Positions 42,931 to 53,423 of a stretch of DNA of 64,000 bases are shown here, one piece after another (within the stretch, counting starts at the first letter, position 1; the number at the start of each line of letters is the position of its first letter). The position numbers and the translations under genes are program-made. This DNA is from Notospermus geniculatus (taxonomy: Eukaryota > Nemertea > Pilidiophora > Heteronemertea > Lineidae), in the NCBI GenBank assembly GCA_002633025.1, contig NMRB01001576.1, positions 67,019-131,018 of the forward strand, read 5' to 3'. The notes beneath the pieces were generated by a model that worked only from the letters and a program-made list of their open reading frames with translations, ran no database searches and was not told the origin of the DNA.

Positions 42931-43896
42931 ATTATTATGTTTATTTATGTTTATAATTAATGGAATGTTGTTTATCAAACACTTTCTTGATCAAAAGCAC
43001 TGATCTTTACACACCATTCAGGGCCCGGTTGTTCGAAAGTACCGTTGGTTGATATTCGTAAAGAAAGCAAAAAAATGCTTTTACTTCAAGGTTTGTGCAG
43101 TTCATATACACTGGACCTCGTTGTGGAAATCTTAAGTAAAAGCACTTGCTAACTTTTATGGATATCAGCCATTACCTCAAACATGGCGTTAGTGCTTTCC
43201 TGGTACCATCTCCTTCATTTAAGCCCTTTTGCACTCACGCCAAGATAGAGAACGCCAGGTTAATAGTAAAGCAGTTTTCAACAATTTTTCACTTGTCTCG
43301 CCATATATTTCCTCCAACTCATTTTATCGGAATCATAAGTTCGCCAGAGGGGCAGCACTTTGGAACCAGGTCCTACACAATGGACGTCCTTTGTCTGGGA
43401 AATTGATCAGGACGTTGATGTCCCTTTCATTTCAATAGTTGAACCACTAATGACACCTATTGAGGCAGTTAGTGATGGTTTACATTAGTTTATATTATAT
43501 TTGTATTACCAGAATGCTGTCACAATACGTTCAAAGTATCCACCGCAGAGAAAAGCAGATGAAATAACATTGTCTTCCGGATAATAGTCTAGAAAGAACT
43601 GTCTCAGTCATAATTCCTCTGATATGATAACTTCTAGCTTTTCTTTCCTAATTAACGTATTCACTGCATCACAGCACAAATTTTGTCTCACCTGAAAAAT
43701 GACCCGAATCGATACCAAACGGCAGAGGGAAAGAGATAGAATTACAAAGCTGGAAATAACTTTTTTAAGCCTTGTAGCATTTTTGCATTTTGGGGGTCTT
43801 CTTGTGTAGCATTTTTCAATTTTGTGTAGCAACTTTTGTGCACTCTTTGGAAATGAAGAAATAAATATAAAAAATACCGTGCTATTCGCACTTAAG
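42931..43896. other. Non-coding; repeat fragments only
   Basis: GGGCCCGGTTGTTCGAAAGT at 43021 looks like a MITE end. 43360-43472 matches 41600-41705. No exon seen. Confidence 0.4.
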
Positions 43897-45010
43897 ACCC
43901 CTCGGCTGTGGGTTTAAATTGAATTATGTGTTCATTGAACATTGCATCTGTGATATGTGATAAAAATCGATAGGTTTGTGAAGGATCCACACACACACCT
44001 TTCCACGAAAAATGAGGAAAGTTAGATTTAATTTGAACGTGCCAGAGTGGTAATGTCATTTTCGCAAAGCTCCCCCTGGTGGCCAAATGGAAAGTCCGAT
44101 TCGGCCAAAAATCGATAGGTTCGTGGAGGATCCACATATATACGTTTAAACCAAAAATCAGGAAAATCAAATTTAATTTGAACGTGCTAGAGCGGTAATG
44201 TCGTTTTTGCAATGCGCCCCCTGGTGGCCAAATGGGAAGTTCGATTCGGCTGAAAATCGATAGGCTTGTGAAGGACACTCATATATACCTTTAAACCAAA
44301 AATCAGGAAAATCCGATTAAATCTGAACGTGCTAGAGCGGTAACATCGTTTTCACAAAGTGCCCCCTGGTGGCCAAATGGAAAGTCCGATTCGGCCGAAA
44401 ATCAATAGGTTAGTGGAGGACCCATATATATACCTTTAAACCAAAAGTCAGGAAAATCCGATTAAATTTGAACGTGCTAGAGCGGTAACGTCGTTTTCAC
44501 AAAGTGCCCCCTGGTGGCCAAATGGAAAGTCCGATTCGGCCGAAAATCAATAGGTTCGTGGAGGACCCATATATATACCTTTAAACCAAATGTCAGGAAA
44601 ATCTGATTAAATTTGAACGTGCTAGAGCGGTAACGTCGTTCTCACAAAGCGCCCCCTGGTGGCCAAATGGAAAGTCCGATTCGTCCGAAAATCAATAGGT
44701 TCGTGGAGGACCCATATATATACCTTTAAACCAAAAGTCAGGAAAATCCGATTAAATTTGAACGTGCTAGAGCGGTAACGTCGTTTTCACAAAGCGCCCC
44801 CTGGTGGCCAAATGGAAAGTCCGATTCGGCCGAAAACCAATAGGTTCGTGGAGGACCCATATATATACCTTTAAACCAAAAATCAGGAAAATCCGATTTA
44901 ATTTGAACGTGGTAGAGTGGTAACGTCGTCAATGGACAGACGGCTAGACGGACGGACGGACACCGCAGGGGACGACAATACCCCTCGGGCCGCCCGCGGG
45001 CCGAGGGGTA
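43897..45010 (+). repeat. 145-bp tandem array between ACCCCTCGG ends
   Basis: At least six units with a constant 145-bp period (GCCCCCTGGTGGCCAAATGG at about 44071, 44216, 44361, 44506, 44651, 44796), each with AATCGATAGGTTCGTGG and AACGTGCTAGAGCGGTAA. The array is followed by a GACGGACGGAC run and the hairpin ACCCCTCGGGCCG..CGGGCCGAGGGGT plus AAAAAC. The left end also reads ACCCCTCGGC. Not a CRISPR: no spacers differ while repeats stay constant. Confidence 0.75.
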
Positions 45011-45717
45011 AAAACTGATGATTGTAAGGTCACTGGTGAAGTTTGTAGTGGTTTCCATCCAAGTAGACTCTAAAGACATTGAGCGAATTCGTGAGCATCT
45101 TCTGCCATCTTTAACCATCAAGGGTTCATAGGCTTATCATTTAGTATAATCATTATACACCCATCAATTGCGTGAGTGTGTGAACTTCCCCCATGAGGAG
45201 GGATTAGGGAGGAGATGCGGGTGTAACAACCTAATGATAATAATAATAAAAAAGAAGCTCTTATAAATACCTGTAGTTAATGTATCACATGATTATGCGT
45301 TTTGCATTTGTTTTACAGTGTGTGAACTTCCAAACGCCTCGAATAGTAAGTATCGTCGCTCACCTCGTTCACTGCCTACAAATCTAATTCTGGTGGAGCC
45401 ATAGCAGCCTTCTTGTCAAACGATGATCAGACTTCCTCGTGTGAGACTTGTAAATGTTTGTGTTCTCATCACAACTCGGCTTTCGAATGTTTTCTTTTGG
45501 TTCAGCATGGCAGTGGCTCTGTTTTCGTTACAACCCATTTTTCGAATATCAGTCGTGTTTTCGTCACATTCCGATTTTCGAATATTGACATATCTTGATA
45601 TTAGCATTGGTTATAATAAATCAAATATCGGTGGTCTTGAAATGGCTGCATTTGCGTCATGATCTGAATTCTGACAGTTCCACATCTGTTACAGCAACGT
45701 AGTGATCTGACATAATT
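45011..45717. other. Non-coding stretch, nothing recognised
   Basis: A small (AAT)n run lies at 45234-45255. No exon with both splice sites seen. Confidence 0.4.
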
Positions 45718-46132
45718 TAGCCTGGTTCCCTGGCCACCGTCCAGATGGCGTTGCGTAGACGGAGGCCAGGCAGTAGCCGTTGAGCATGATGAGAATGTGA
45801 CGTCATTACAACGGGGATGACCCGTTTGGGCAGGAGACAAAGTCAGCCTACCATTCTGAGTAACTGATTGGACCAAGTAAAAAAATACTTCAAACTCATA
45901 AATGCTCGTTCTTTTCACCAATGTTGTATGTACATGTATCAAGTATGAATTAGCTAAATCCTTATTTTTTCTCTATCATTATTCCCAAATTCGTCCTTTT
46001 CATTGTCAGATTAATTGACGCTATGAATCCCGAGGCCATACCCTTTCCCAGGAATTCCTGGTAAAACTCGCGGCTACTGCCTGGCCACCATCTACGCAGT
46101 GCCATCTACACGGTGGCCAGGGAACCAGGCTA
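45718..46132. mobile_element. 415-bp hAT-like MITE, 8-bp TSD ACATAATT
   Basis: TAGCCTGGTTCCCTGGCCAC is mirrored with arms of about 62 bp. Flanks ACATAATT (45710-45717, 46133-46140) are identical. TAG ends and 8-bp duplication fit the hAT superfamily. Confidence 0.85.
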
Positions 46133-46140
46133 ACATAATT

Positions 46141-47344
46141 TGGCTGTTACAGGCCGCGCATGCGCAGTAAATATAAGACAGTCGCCACCGGTAGCGTACT
46201 CCACAACGAAGCCCTGCACGCTGAAGTCAAAACAGCATCGATATGTCTTAGCTGGTATCCAAATTAAGTCATTAAAACAATCACAGTGGAATAATTTGTT
46301 GCAGCAACACGCTGATCCGTATTTTGGCCGTAATGACGCACATGCGTAGTATTTTGCACCACATCCGGCACATCAAGGTATCAACGAAAGAGGCAAAAAC
46401 GGCATCGCTGTTTCATAGCAATGAAACTTATCAAGATATTCAACCAATCACAGTAGATGTACTATGCGTGAAATTGGAATAATCGGTGCACAAAAATTCC
46501 ACTTTTCCTGATTGGAGTACGTCGATGACGGGAGACCAATCAGGATCGGCAAAAATGACCTAACACGCATGCGCAATGCAGCATCACGGCGTAGCTGCGT
46601 GATCAGGCTATTTTTAGCACTTTGAATAAATGGGTCTTCAGCATTGAGCGTAACATTAGTGTTTCCCAACTGTTTTTGTCATGACCCAGAATAATGTTTT
46701 TGAATGTTACAGTGTTACAGAAGAGTTACAGAAACCCTGGCGTTTCAATAGGGGAACACATAGAAGCATCCGTCACTGGTGTTTCACTGCGTTCCCTAAA
46801 CTGTGAAGAGAAACACTGAGAAAGGGAAATATTGTGGCAATTTACTTGTTGTTGCAGCTTGAACAGACTCATTCGAATTATGAAGACATTTGACAACACC
46901 TTTTTCATGATCAACTATGTATTGTTGAGACGAGCTTATTATCTCTTTGCTGATCAACACGGCATCCATCAATATATTCATTCGAATTATGTCAGGGCAA
47001 TTTTTCGTCTCTGGTGTCGATTATGTAAGAGTAATGTCTGTCTACTATATCGATTTCAGGGCTCCTAAAATGCTCCCAAACAGCATAATATGGATGTATC
47101 TACGTCTCATAATGCTGGTTCATTTCCATTACATCGTGCAGAGGAAATGTCGTTGGACGTATTTCTGAAGTCAGAATAATACATTTAGGCTACATGACGT
47201 GTATTATTTTTAACGGGAAGATAAGATTAATGGTCGTTCTCTCTCGGGCCAAGCTAAGGTTTTCTTTTTTCATCTGTTGAATGATGATTATTTTTATTGA
47301 CAACGCTCCGAATAGCTTAGAATGGATGGTGTCATATTTGTCAG
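46141..47344. other. Non-coding stretch, nothing firm
   Basis: CGCATGCGCA words recur at 46155 and 46565, and CATTCGAATTATG at 46870 and 46980. No bounded element. An upstream exon for the PAN-like exon may lie here but I could not identify it. Confidence 0.35.
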
Positions 47345-47552
47345 CGTGCTAAGGCCACAATCCACATTGGACTCTTATTTCAAAACTCTGTTGATGCGAT
47401 CGGAGTTGGAGTGCTCAGCATTCTGCGCTGCCGATTGGCGAGGAGTGTCATTCACAATGAAGGGGAAGAAGTGTACATTTCTCTCGTACTCGAATTGGTC
47501 TTGCATGAACACGAATGCCACTAGAAGAAACGAAAGACATCGAGTGAAAAAG
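47345..47552 (+). CDS. PAN/apple-like domain exon
   Basis: A TATTTGTCAG acceptor precedes 47345, and AAAAAG|GTGACT closes the exon at 47552 (208 nt, one base completing a codon, then 69 codons, phase 0 out). The core SELECSAFCAADWRGVSFTM then KGKKCTFLS resembles PAN/apple modules (C-x3-C, a hydrophobic strand, then K-x-C-x-hydrophobic), with Trp where a Cys is common. Two NxT sequons (NTN region, NAT) suit a secreted protein. A downstream partner may be the exon at 50132, but their phases do not join directly, so at least one exon would lie between. Confidence 0.55.
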
Positions 47553-48818
47553 GTGACTATGCGCTGATGGAAAATATGTGGTGTAATACATAAAGGTGTA
47601 ACTCCCGTTAAAGTTGTAACTAGACGATAGGAAATGAAATTTTGTCTTGGTAAAATGTATGTACGTAGCTCCTTACCCCCTTAACATGTCAGTCGACCCG
47701 CAAATGTGCTTTTCATCGCTGGATTTAGCGCCACCGTCGGAGCCTTGGAACCAGGATAGACAACGGTTAAAGCGGGGGAGATTTCTTGAAAATGTCGCCG
47801 TCGTGTTTCGGGGTGATTTTCAACCCCTCAGACATGTGTGCATAAACCACTCTTCGCATGTACATTTTTCTATGTCAAAACAACCCAAAACGACCTACGC
47901 AGAAGTTTCCAAACACTATGCCAAGAAAGTGTGCGCACTTTGATGAACGCCTATTTTCGAGAAAATCACAAAAACCTAAGGTTACCTTTCGATTGATAAA
48001 TCAGTCAAAACTGCACCGATTTCCCTGAAATTTTCGGCAACTTTCGCAGAGGAACTTTCATAAACATTTAAACATCACGCCACCTTCAAACGTGTGACTA
48101 ATCGTGCGCAATTAGTGATTGTTTTATAGCGTCTGCTACGCCTTCGTCACTGCCTCTCTTTCGTTCAGTGATTTAACAGTTAGTACCGCCAAATACCACG
48201 GCTGACATGTGGCGGCGTTGTTCATATCTTTGCGGGGCGACTGATGTATTCTACGCGGGGCTATCCGTTGTCGATTCACAGCCAAACGTCTTGTATTGGC
48301 CAGAAACCAGTTCCAAAACGGTTGTTTTGTTTAATCATAATCATTAAATTGGTCATATGCGAATTAAGTGGATAAAGGCCTATATCACAAGTTATGAGTT
48401 CACAGAATGTCAAGCCCTAAATCATCCTACATGACGTGTATGCTATGGGTCTTCTTTCGTCTGCGGAACTGTGTAATCATGACTTAATGATTTGTTGAAC
48501 CAGTGAACATATTTTTACAGCTCTGGAAAAAGCATTAGACCACTTCTGGTTGACTCACTCATTTTCCATTAAAATGGGACCCACAAACTCTCCAATCATT
48601 CTGTATGCACTGATTTATTGTGACAATACATAGAAATTGACTTCTCATTATGAAGAGACAATGGAGCTGTTAAAAGGACATTGTCAAACGTTCAGACTAA
48701 AAGGAAGGACACAAGTGCATACATTCACTGTGTAGACAACTGCCCATTTTACATCGCTTCTAATCAAACCTTAATTCTGCGAACAACGTTTAAATCATTT
48801 TCGGGACTTTATGCTTAT
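47553..48818. other. Probable intron, nothing firm
   Basis: 47650-47940 has an open plus frame without clear splice sites or family likeness. The rest shows no exon or bounded repeat. Confidence 0.35.
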
Positions 48819-49200
48819 AATGAGGAACCGGCGTGCCGTTTATCCCGACAGGTCGGCGCAGCGATCGATGAGACCGAACCGACGTCATTGACGTCGTTTT
48901 ATGTGCTAACGTTGCGTCATGAAAAAATCTGCTGTACATTTTTCTACAGGAAAAAATAAGATAAAGACGTTGCCGTTATCGCCATCCTACCTCTTTGTTT
49001 TAAGAAAAAAAGCAAAGAAATTGCAGAAATTTTCATCCGCGACAAGATGGTGTAAATTTTAATGTCATGCGACCGAAAAAATAGGGTTTATTTCACGCCA
49101 GAAGTTAATGGAAATGACTTGAAATCACGTTGAAAAAGGAAACTTCGGTCTCATCGATCGCAGCGCCACGTCGTGACGTTAGTTCGTCCGGTTCCTCATT
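48819..49200. mobile_element. MITE, AATGAGGAACCGG ends
   Basis: AATGAGGAACCGGCGTGCCG is mirrored as AATGAGGAACCGGACGAACT. The interior includes TTTATCCCGACAGGTCGGCG and a TACATTTTTCTACAGGAA hairpin. A second copy is nested at 58268-58641. Confidence 0.75.
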
Positions 49201-49595
49201 ACACCGGAAGCCCTGTTTGTACAAGGTAGTAAGTATACTGGAACACAATGTGGCATCAATGGGTGAACAGGACTTTTGGGTGGGACCTATCTAAAGGGAA
49301 ATGAGTGGAAATAACAGAGGTGGTCTGGTATTTTTTTCCAGAGATGTATATATACATGTACATTCACTTTCGTTCATAGCAAATGATCCAGGACAATGGT
49401 GAGTCATCTTTTTCAAACGACATCAGAAAAACTCTATAAATTACATTCTTTTGACTCGGTGACAAGAAAGGGATCGAAACTTTCTGTCAGCAACATTTGG
49501 GTACAACTCCCAGATCGCGTCGAGAACGTGTCCAGGGCCGTTGGAACGTCCTGGAGGTGCGGGGGGGGGGCAACGATTTGATAAAATAGCGTGCC
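49201..49595. other. Non-coding stretch, nothing recognised
   Basis: A poly-G run ends at about 49570. No paired splice sites seen. Confidence 0.4.
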
Positions 49596-49902
49596 GTAGT
49601 CCCTAGCAGCGAGCGCCGAGGGCGCCAGCCCAAATATCGGCGGGATCCTGGCGGCCTCCACCGGGAACATTTTAGAAAATAGTGCTTTACGCCATTTCTC
49701 GCCATTTGGGAGCAACACTGGACACTCCAGTGGTTCATTGGTTTATTGGTAGTCCCTAGCAGCGAGCGCCGAGGGCGCCAGCCCAAATATCGGCGGGATC
49801 CTGGCGGCCTCCACCGGGAACATTTTAGAAAATAGTGCTTTACGCCATTTCTCGCCATTTGGGAGCAACACTGGACACTCCAGTGGTTCATTGGTTTATT
49901 GG
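49596..49902. repeat. Perfect 153-bp tandem duplication
   Basis: Unit 1 (49596-49748) and unit 2 (49749-49901) look identical, starting GTAGTCCCTAGCAGCGAGCG and ending GTTCATTGGTTTATTG. The period is 51 codons, so minus-strand frames continue through both. Either very recent or an assembly artefact. Confidence 0.85.
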
Positions 49903-50131
49903 ATTTGCACTTTTTGGCACTTTTTGGTACAACAGTCTGCCAGAGACTAGGCGACAAACCTGTATATCTCCAGTCTCTCTAGCAGTCGTGGTCAGAACGG
50001 TAGTCGCTAAAAATCGCAGAAAAGTATCAGGTGTGTGCCATGCTTTAAGATACATGATGCGACTGAATGATCGCATCACATTCAGAGGCATTGCATTGAG
50101 TCAAATTTGTTTACGGGTTCTTTCTCGCTAG

Positions 50132-51018
50132 GTAACAAGGGAGATTCAGGACCCTGGTTGGTCAGAGTGCCTCGAGAGTCCTACTGGTTCCATGGAGTTG
50201 AACTGTCATTTAATGGAGGATTAGATTACAAACACCGTTGGGAGTTTAACATGAAGGGTATGATTAGCTATCCTAGCCTCAGTGGAGATCGAATTATTGC
50301 GAAATTCAGAAATTTCTCACGTAGGAAGGAAACATCGTCCTGGATTGCTGCCAACATTTACGGAAAGGTGGTTGCAACGATTCTTCTCCCTGCAAATCTG
50401 GCAGAACAGGCATATCAACAATTAATTCTTGGAACAAACCGAACTGGGCCAAATAAAGCATTTGCTTTATTGTCAAATCACCCGTATGGTAAAAAGACAC
50501 GTTTATATATGTTTGATACTCTGTTTGAACATCTTCGCTTGCGACTATTATTGGTTAATGAAACGTGTGTAGACTCCAGTCGGGGTGGGAGTTACCTGCT
50601 CCTGAAAGAGGGTTTGGTTTTATTGTCTTCATATGGCACAAAGAGACCTCGATATGTCTTCACTAAAGCATCTGGTTACAAAAAGAGGTATCCATTTCTT
50701 GTTGGGGCAGAATCGAAAACATTTTTTCAGAGCAATAGGTTAGATGTATCGGATCAATCAAGTGATATATTTCTATTTCTTCGCTGTATGAGAAGGAGAA
50801 TGGATTTACTCTTCAAGATTCCGATCTGTGGGCCATTACCCTACCATAGTGTCCAACGACCACAGCGTATCAATGGAGATTTTCAACGGTATTCTTACCC
50901 AGCAGCCAATTCCTACGGTGGCTTGGTTGTGTATAATACGCTGAGAAATAAAAAGTCAGAGTACTATCAATTGCTTTTAGATGAAAACCAACCTGAATGG
51001 AAGGTCTCATGTTACTAA
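50132..51018 (+). CDS. Large terminal coding exon, unrecognised, probably secreted
   Basis: A TTCTTTCTCGCTAG acceptor precedes 50132. The exon starts in phase 1 and runs 294 codons to a TAA after ..WKVSCY. The first residues GNKGDSGPW could be two or three collagen-like Gly-x-y triplets. The rest has long Leu-rich and basic stretches, three N-glycosylation sequons (NFS, NRT, NET) and four cysteines (in ETCVD, LRCMR, PICGP, VSCY). I recognise no family. Its length, sequons and clean acceptor argue for a true 3' exon of an extracellular protein, possibly the same gene as the PAN-like exon 2.6 kb upstream. GDSG here is probably not a protease motif, as no His or Asp motif accompanies it. Confidence 0.65.
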
Positions 51019-51092
51019 AGAGTGTCCATCGTACACATTCAGATTTTTAGATGATTTTCAGGGACATATATGCCAAGTTTGGACCCACATGT

Positions 51093-51130
51093 AAGCGTAA
51101 CAAGAGGCCCATGGGCCTTGCGCTCAGCTG
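51093..51130 (+). repeat. 5' end of an ACAAGAGGCCC hairpin-type repeat
   Basis: AACAAGAGGCCCATGGGCCT then TGCGCTCAGCTGAC. GCTCAGCTGAC is the complement of the 3' hairpin GTCAGCTGAGC at about 31010, so the two ends of this family can pair. Confidence 0.5.
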
Positions 51131-51185
51131 ACTATGACCTGCTAACTCAGGAGGTTGAAACGAAATGAAAAAAAAAATGTCACGA

Positions 51186-51256
51186 CAGGATCCGAACCCA
51201 CGCCCTTCCGCTTGACAACCGCGCGTGCTAACCACTCGGCCACGGAGGCTCGTACT
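51186..51256 (-). repeat. tRNA-derived SINE head, minus strand
   Basis: Minus strand reads GCCTCCGTGGCCGAGTGGTT (box A) and GGGTTCGGATCC (box B), then GTGAC and a T-run. The acceptor stem does not pair (GCCTCCG against TGTCGTG), so it is not a working tRNA gene. Confidence 0.55.
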
Positions 51257-51597
51257 CCAACAGACGAGAAACCGCAGACAAAAACAGCGATAGTATCGAG
51301 CGCCATCTAGCGTCTTCGTTTGGCAAACACCTCTGCGGTTTGCTCTCTGCGAGCCGACATCTCTGCGAGAAAATATAAAAATCGGGTAAAACTTTCGTGT
51401 TTATAGACAAACTTACATCTGTTTTGCAAGAAATATATTCGTTTTGGGAATACACACACGTTTGCCGAAAATAATCACGTTTTGTATGTCTGTTTTATAC
51501 ACAGAAATATCTGTTTTGGCACAAAAACATCTGTTTTACACTTACAAATACGTTTTGTGCACGTCTAATTTATGCGGACATAGCCGCCCATACTTTA

Positions 51598-51748
51598 GGC
51601 TGCTTTTCCACGAGACGTTTGCGGACGCGTTTTCGGTGGCGGGAGCGGGTGCGAGCGAAACAACTAAAGGGAAATACGTTGGATCGATTTTTTCTACCCG
51701 CGCCCGCCTCCTATTCCGTGCCCGCAAATGTCTCGTGGAAAAGGAGCC
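51598..51748. mobile_element. 151-bp MITE, TTA TSD
   Basis: GGCTGCTTTTCCACGAGACG is mirrored as GGCTCCTTTTCCACGAGACA, flanked by TTA (51595-51597, 51749-51751). PIF/Harbinger-like. Confidence 0.8.
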
Positions 51749-51865
51749 TTAGTCGCCACAGTGTGACAGGGGCTTTAGGAGGTGGCTGGTACCAGTATAT
51801 CACCTTCTGCAACAGCGCTTTTTAGTGTATGAGTTAGACCAATAGCGTTACAGTGTATATTAAAT

Positions 51866-52023
51866 GGTGAGTTTAAAAAACCATACGTTAACGCTAACGC
51901 TAATTACGTCAAAATGACGTCACTCCCTGAAGAAATACAACAGATTCATTCGATGTGATGTCAAAATGATGTCAATAACGTTAGCGTTAGTGTAGGGTTA
52001 ACGTATGGTTTCTTAACCTCACT
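51866..52023. mobile_element. MITE, GTGAGTTTAA / GTTAACGCTAACG arms
   Basis: AAACCATACGTTAACGCTAA is mirrored by GTTAGCGTTAGTG..AACGTATGGTTT, with GACGTCA/TGATGTCA in the middle. Confidence 0.7.
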
Positions 52024-52616
52024 AATATTAAATACTGTGGCCGCGGAGTTATGCCGGAGCGTCTTTTACTTGACTTACCACGATGTTGGTTTTAATATGA
52101 GTGATCCTAGCTGGGACATGCCCCTAAACCGTATCTTTGTGTCGGCCCATACCTTTCGTACATGTAAGGCTACGCCTGCGCGTTAAAAGTAGGCCTATAG
52201 AACCGCCCCCATTCCGGCATAACTCCGCGACCATGGCGACCACAGTATATTGACACTGTTGCAAAATCGTTTACATACATTATCTTGTGATTCGGACATT
52301 TTCGAACTTTAGGCCTACTCAACTGCACCATGCAAAGTGAGGCGTATATAGGCCGATTGAAAGTGGTTAGAAAATAACATTTTCATTTCGGCAATTGACC
52401 TCCTTATCTTAACTTTCGTTTTGAGTTTTTGCGAGGCAGAACTAGCAGGATACATCACTTGCATGTATACGATCATTAAGAAGAACTCAGAAAGCAAAAT
52501 GCTGAGCTGGAGGAGAAATTCTACATTTCTCATTGGATGAGATTGAACGCTGTGTTCGAGAACTCAAGTGCGGTAAAGCCACAAACTGCACACAGCGCCA
52601 CCTCCAGTCTTCGAGC
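52024..52616. other. Non-coding stretch, nothing recognised
   Basis: 52030-52250 has paired GCCGGAGCG/ATTCCGGCATAACTCCGCG words, perhaps a decayed MITE around it. No exon seen. Confidence 0.35.
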
Positions 52617-52942
52617 TATAGTACGTTTAAGTCATCTGGAGCTCGATGGGCGTATGTCAATCAAACCCTTAGTAACTAGACCACAATGAACTTAGGGTTT
52701 ACTCTAAACAGTTCAACGCACATTGTTTTCTAACCAGCTGAACCTTGGTTTGAAATTGAACATACAACTAGAGTAGACCTTGAATTGATTTGAAATTGAA
52801 CACAGGCACAGGCGTGGGATTGGCTGGAAGTGTCCTTTCAATAAAACGCATGTCAATAGCCAGACTTCACCAACAATACCAAGGTCTGCCTGACAACCGA
52901 AGGTCCGCCCATCGAACTCCAGATGACTCAAATGTACTATAG
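52617..52942. mobile_element. 326-bp MITE, TATAGTACGTTTAAGTCATC ends
   Basis: TATAGTACGTTTAAGTCATC with TGGAGCTCGATGGGCG is mirrored at 52905-52942. TA-type target. Confidence 0.75.
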
Positions 52943-53423
52943 TGACACTGCCACCAGGTCCCTACTTTCTCGGCGGAGGATCGTAGTTCCAATACATTCC
53001 AAGTGGAATTGAAGAATTTCATGGGCACGTATACGAAACGTTTTTTCGTCGACCTAATTATCTGATTGGTCAACAGAAGCACGTGACAGCTGATAAGCAC
53101 ATGGTCTTGTTTACATTCTGCCAATGCAGTGTCCTGATTGGTTGAGCAAACCAAGAACCTGTTGAGTAATTTGGTTTTATCCTTCCGATGTAGTTCCGTA
53201 CGTTTTGACAACTGCAACCTCAAAATACCCTTTTTTGGTCGTTTTTGAGAGCTTTATTGGTAGATATTTTATTATTGTTTCCAAAAAGGGCTACATTTCG
53301 GCAGAAAAAGGCCTAAATTTATTCACTGCACTTTTGTGCAGGCGCATCACAGCAGTTGAAGGCTAAGGCATTATCCGGGTTTACCCATAATGCCTAGCGA
53401 AGGTAACTGGTAAAGCCAGTGGT

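Noticed and set aside
43897-45010. CRISPR-like regular array
   Set aside because: Whole 145-bp units repeat with gradual drift; there are no short constant repeats with unique spacers, and the DNA is animal.
44738-45121. 127-codon minus-strand open frame
   Set aside because: It covers the 145-bp tandem units; the open state follows from the repeat, and there is no start or splice context.
50132-50170. Serine protease motif GDSG in the large exon
   Set aside because: The context GNKGDSGPW lacks the usual GDSGGP and no His or Asp catalytic motif is present.
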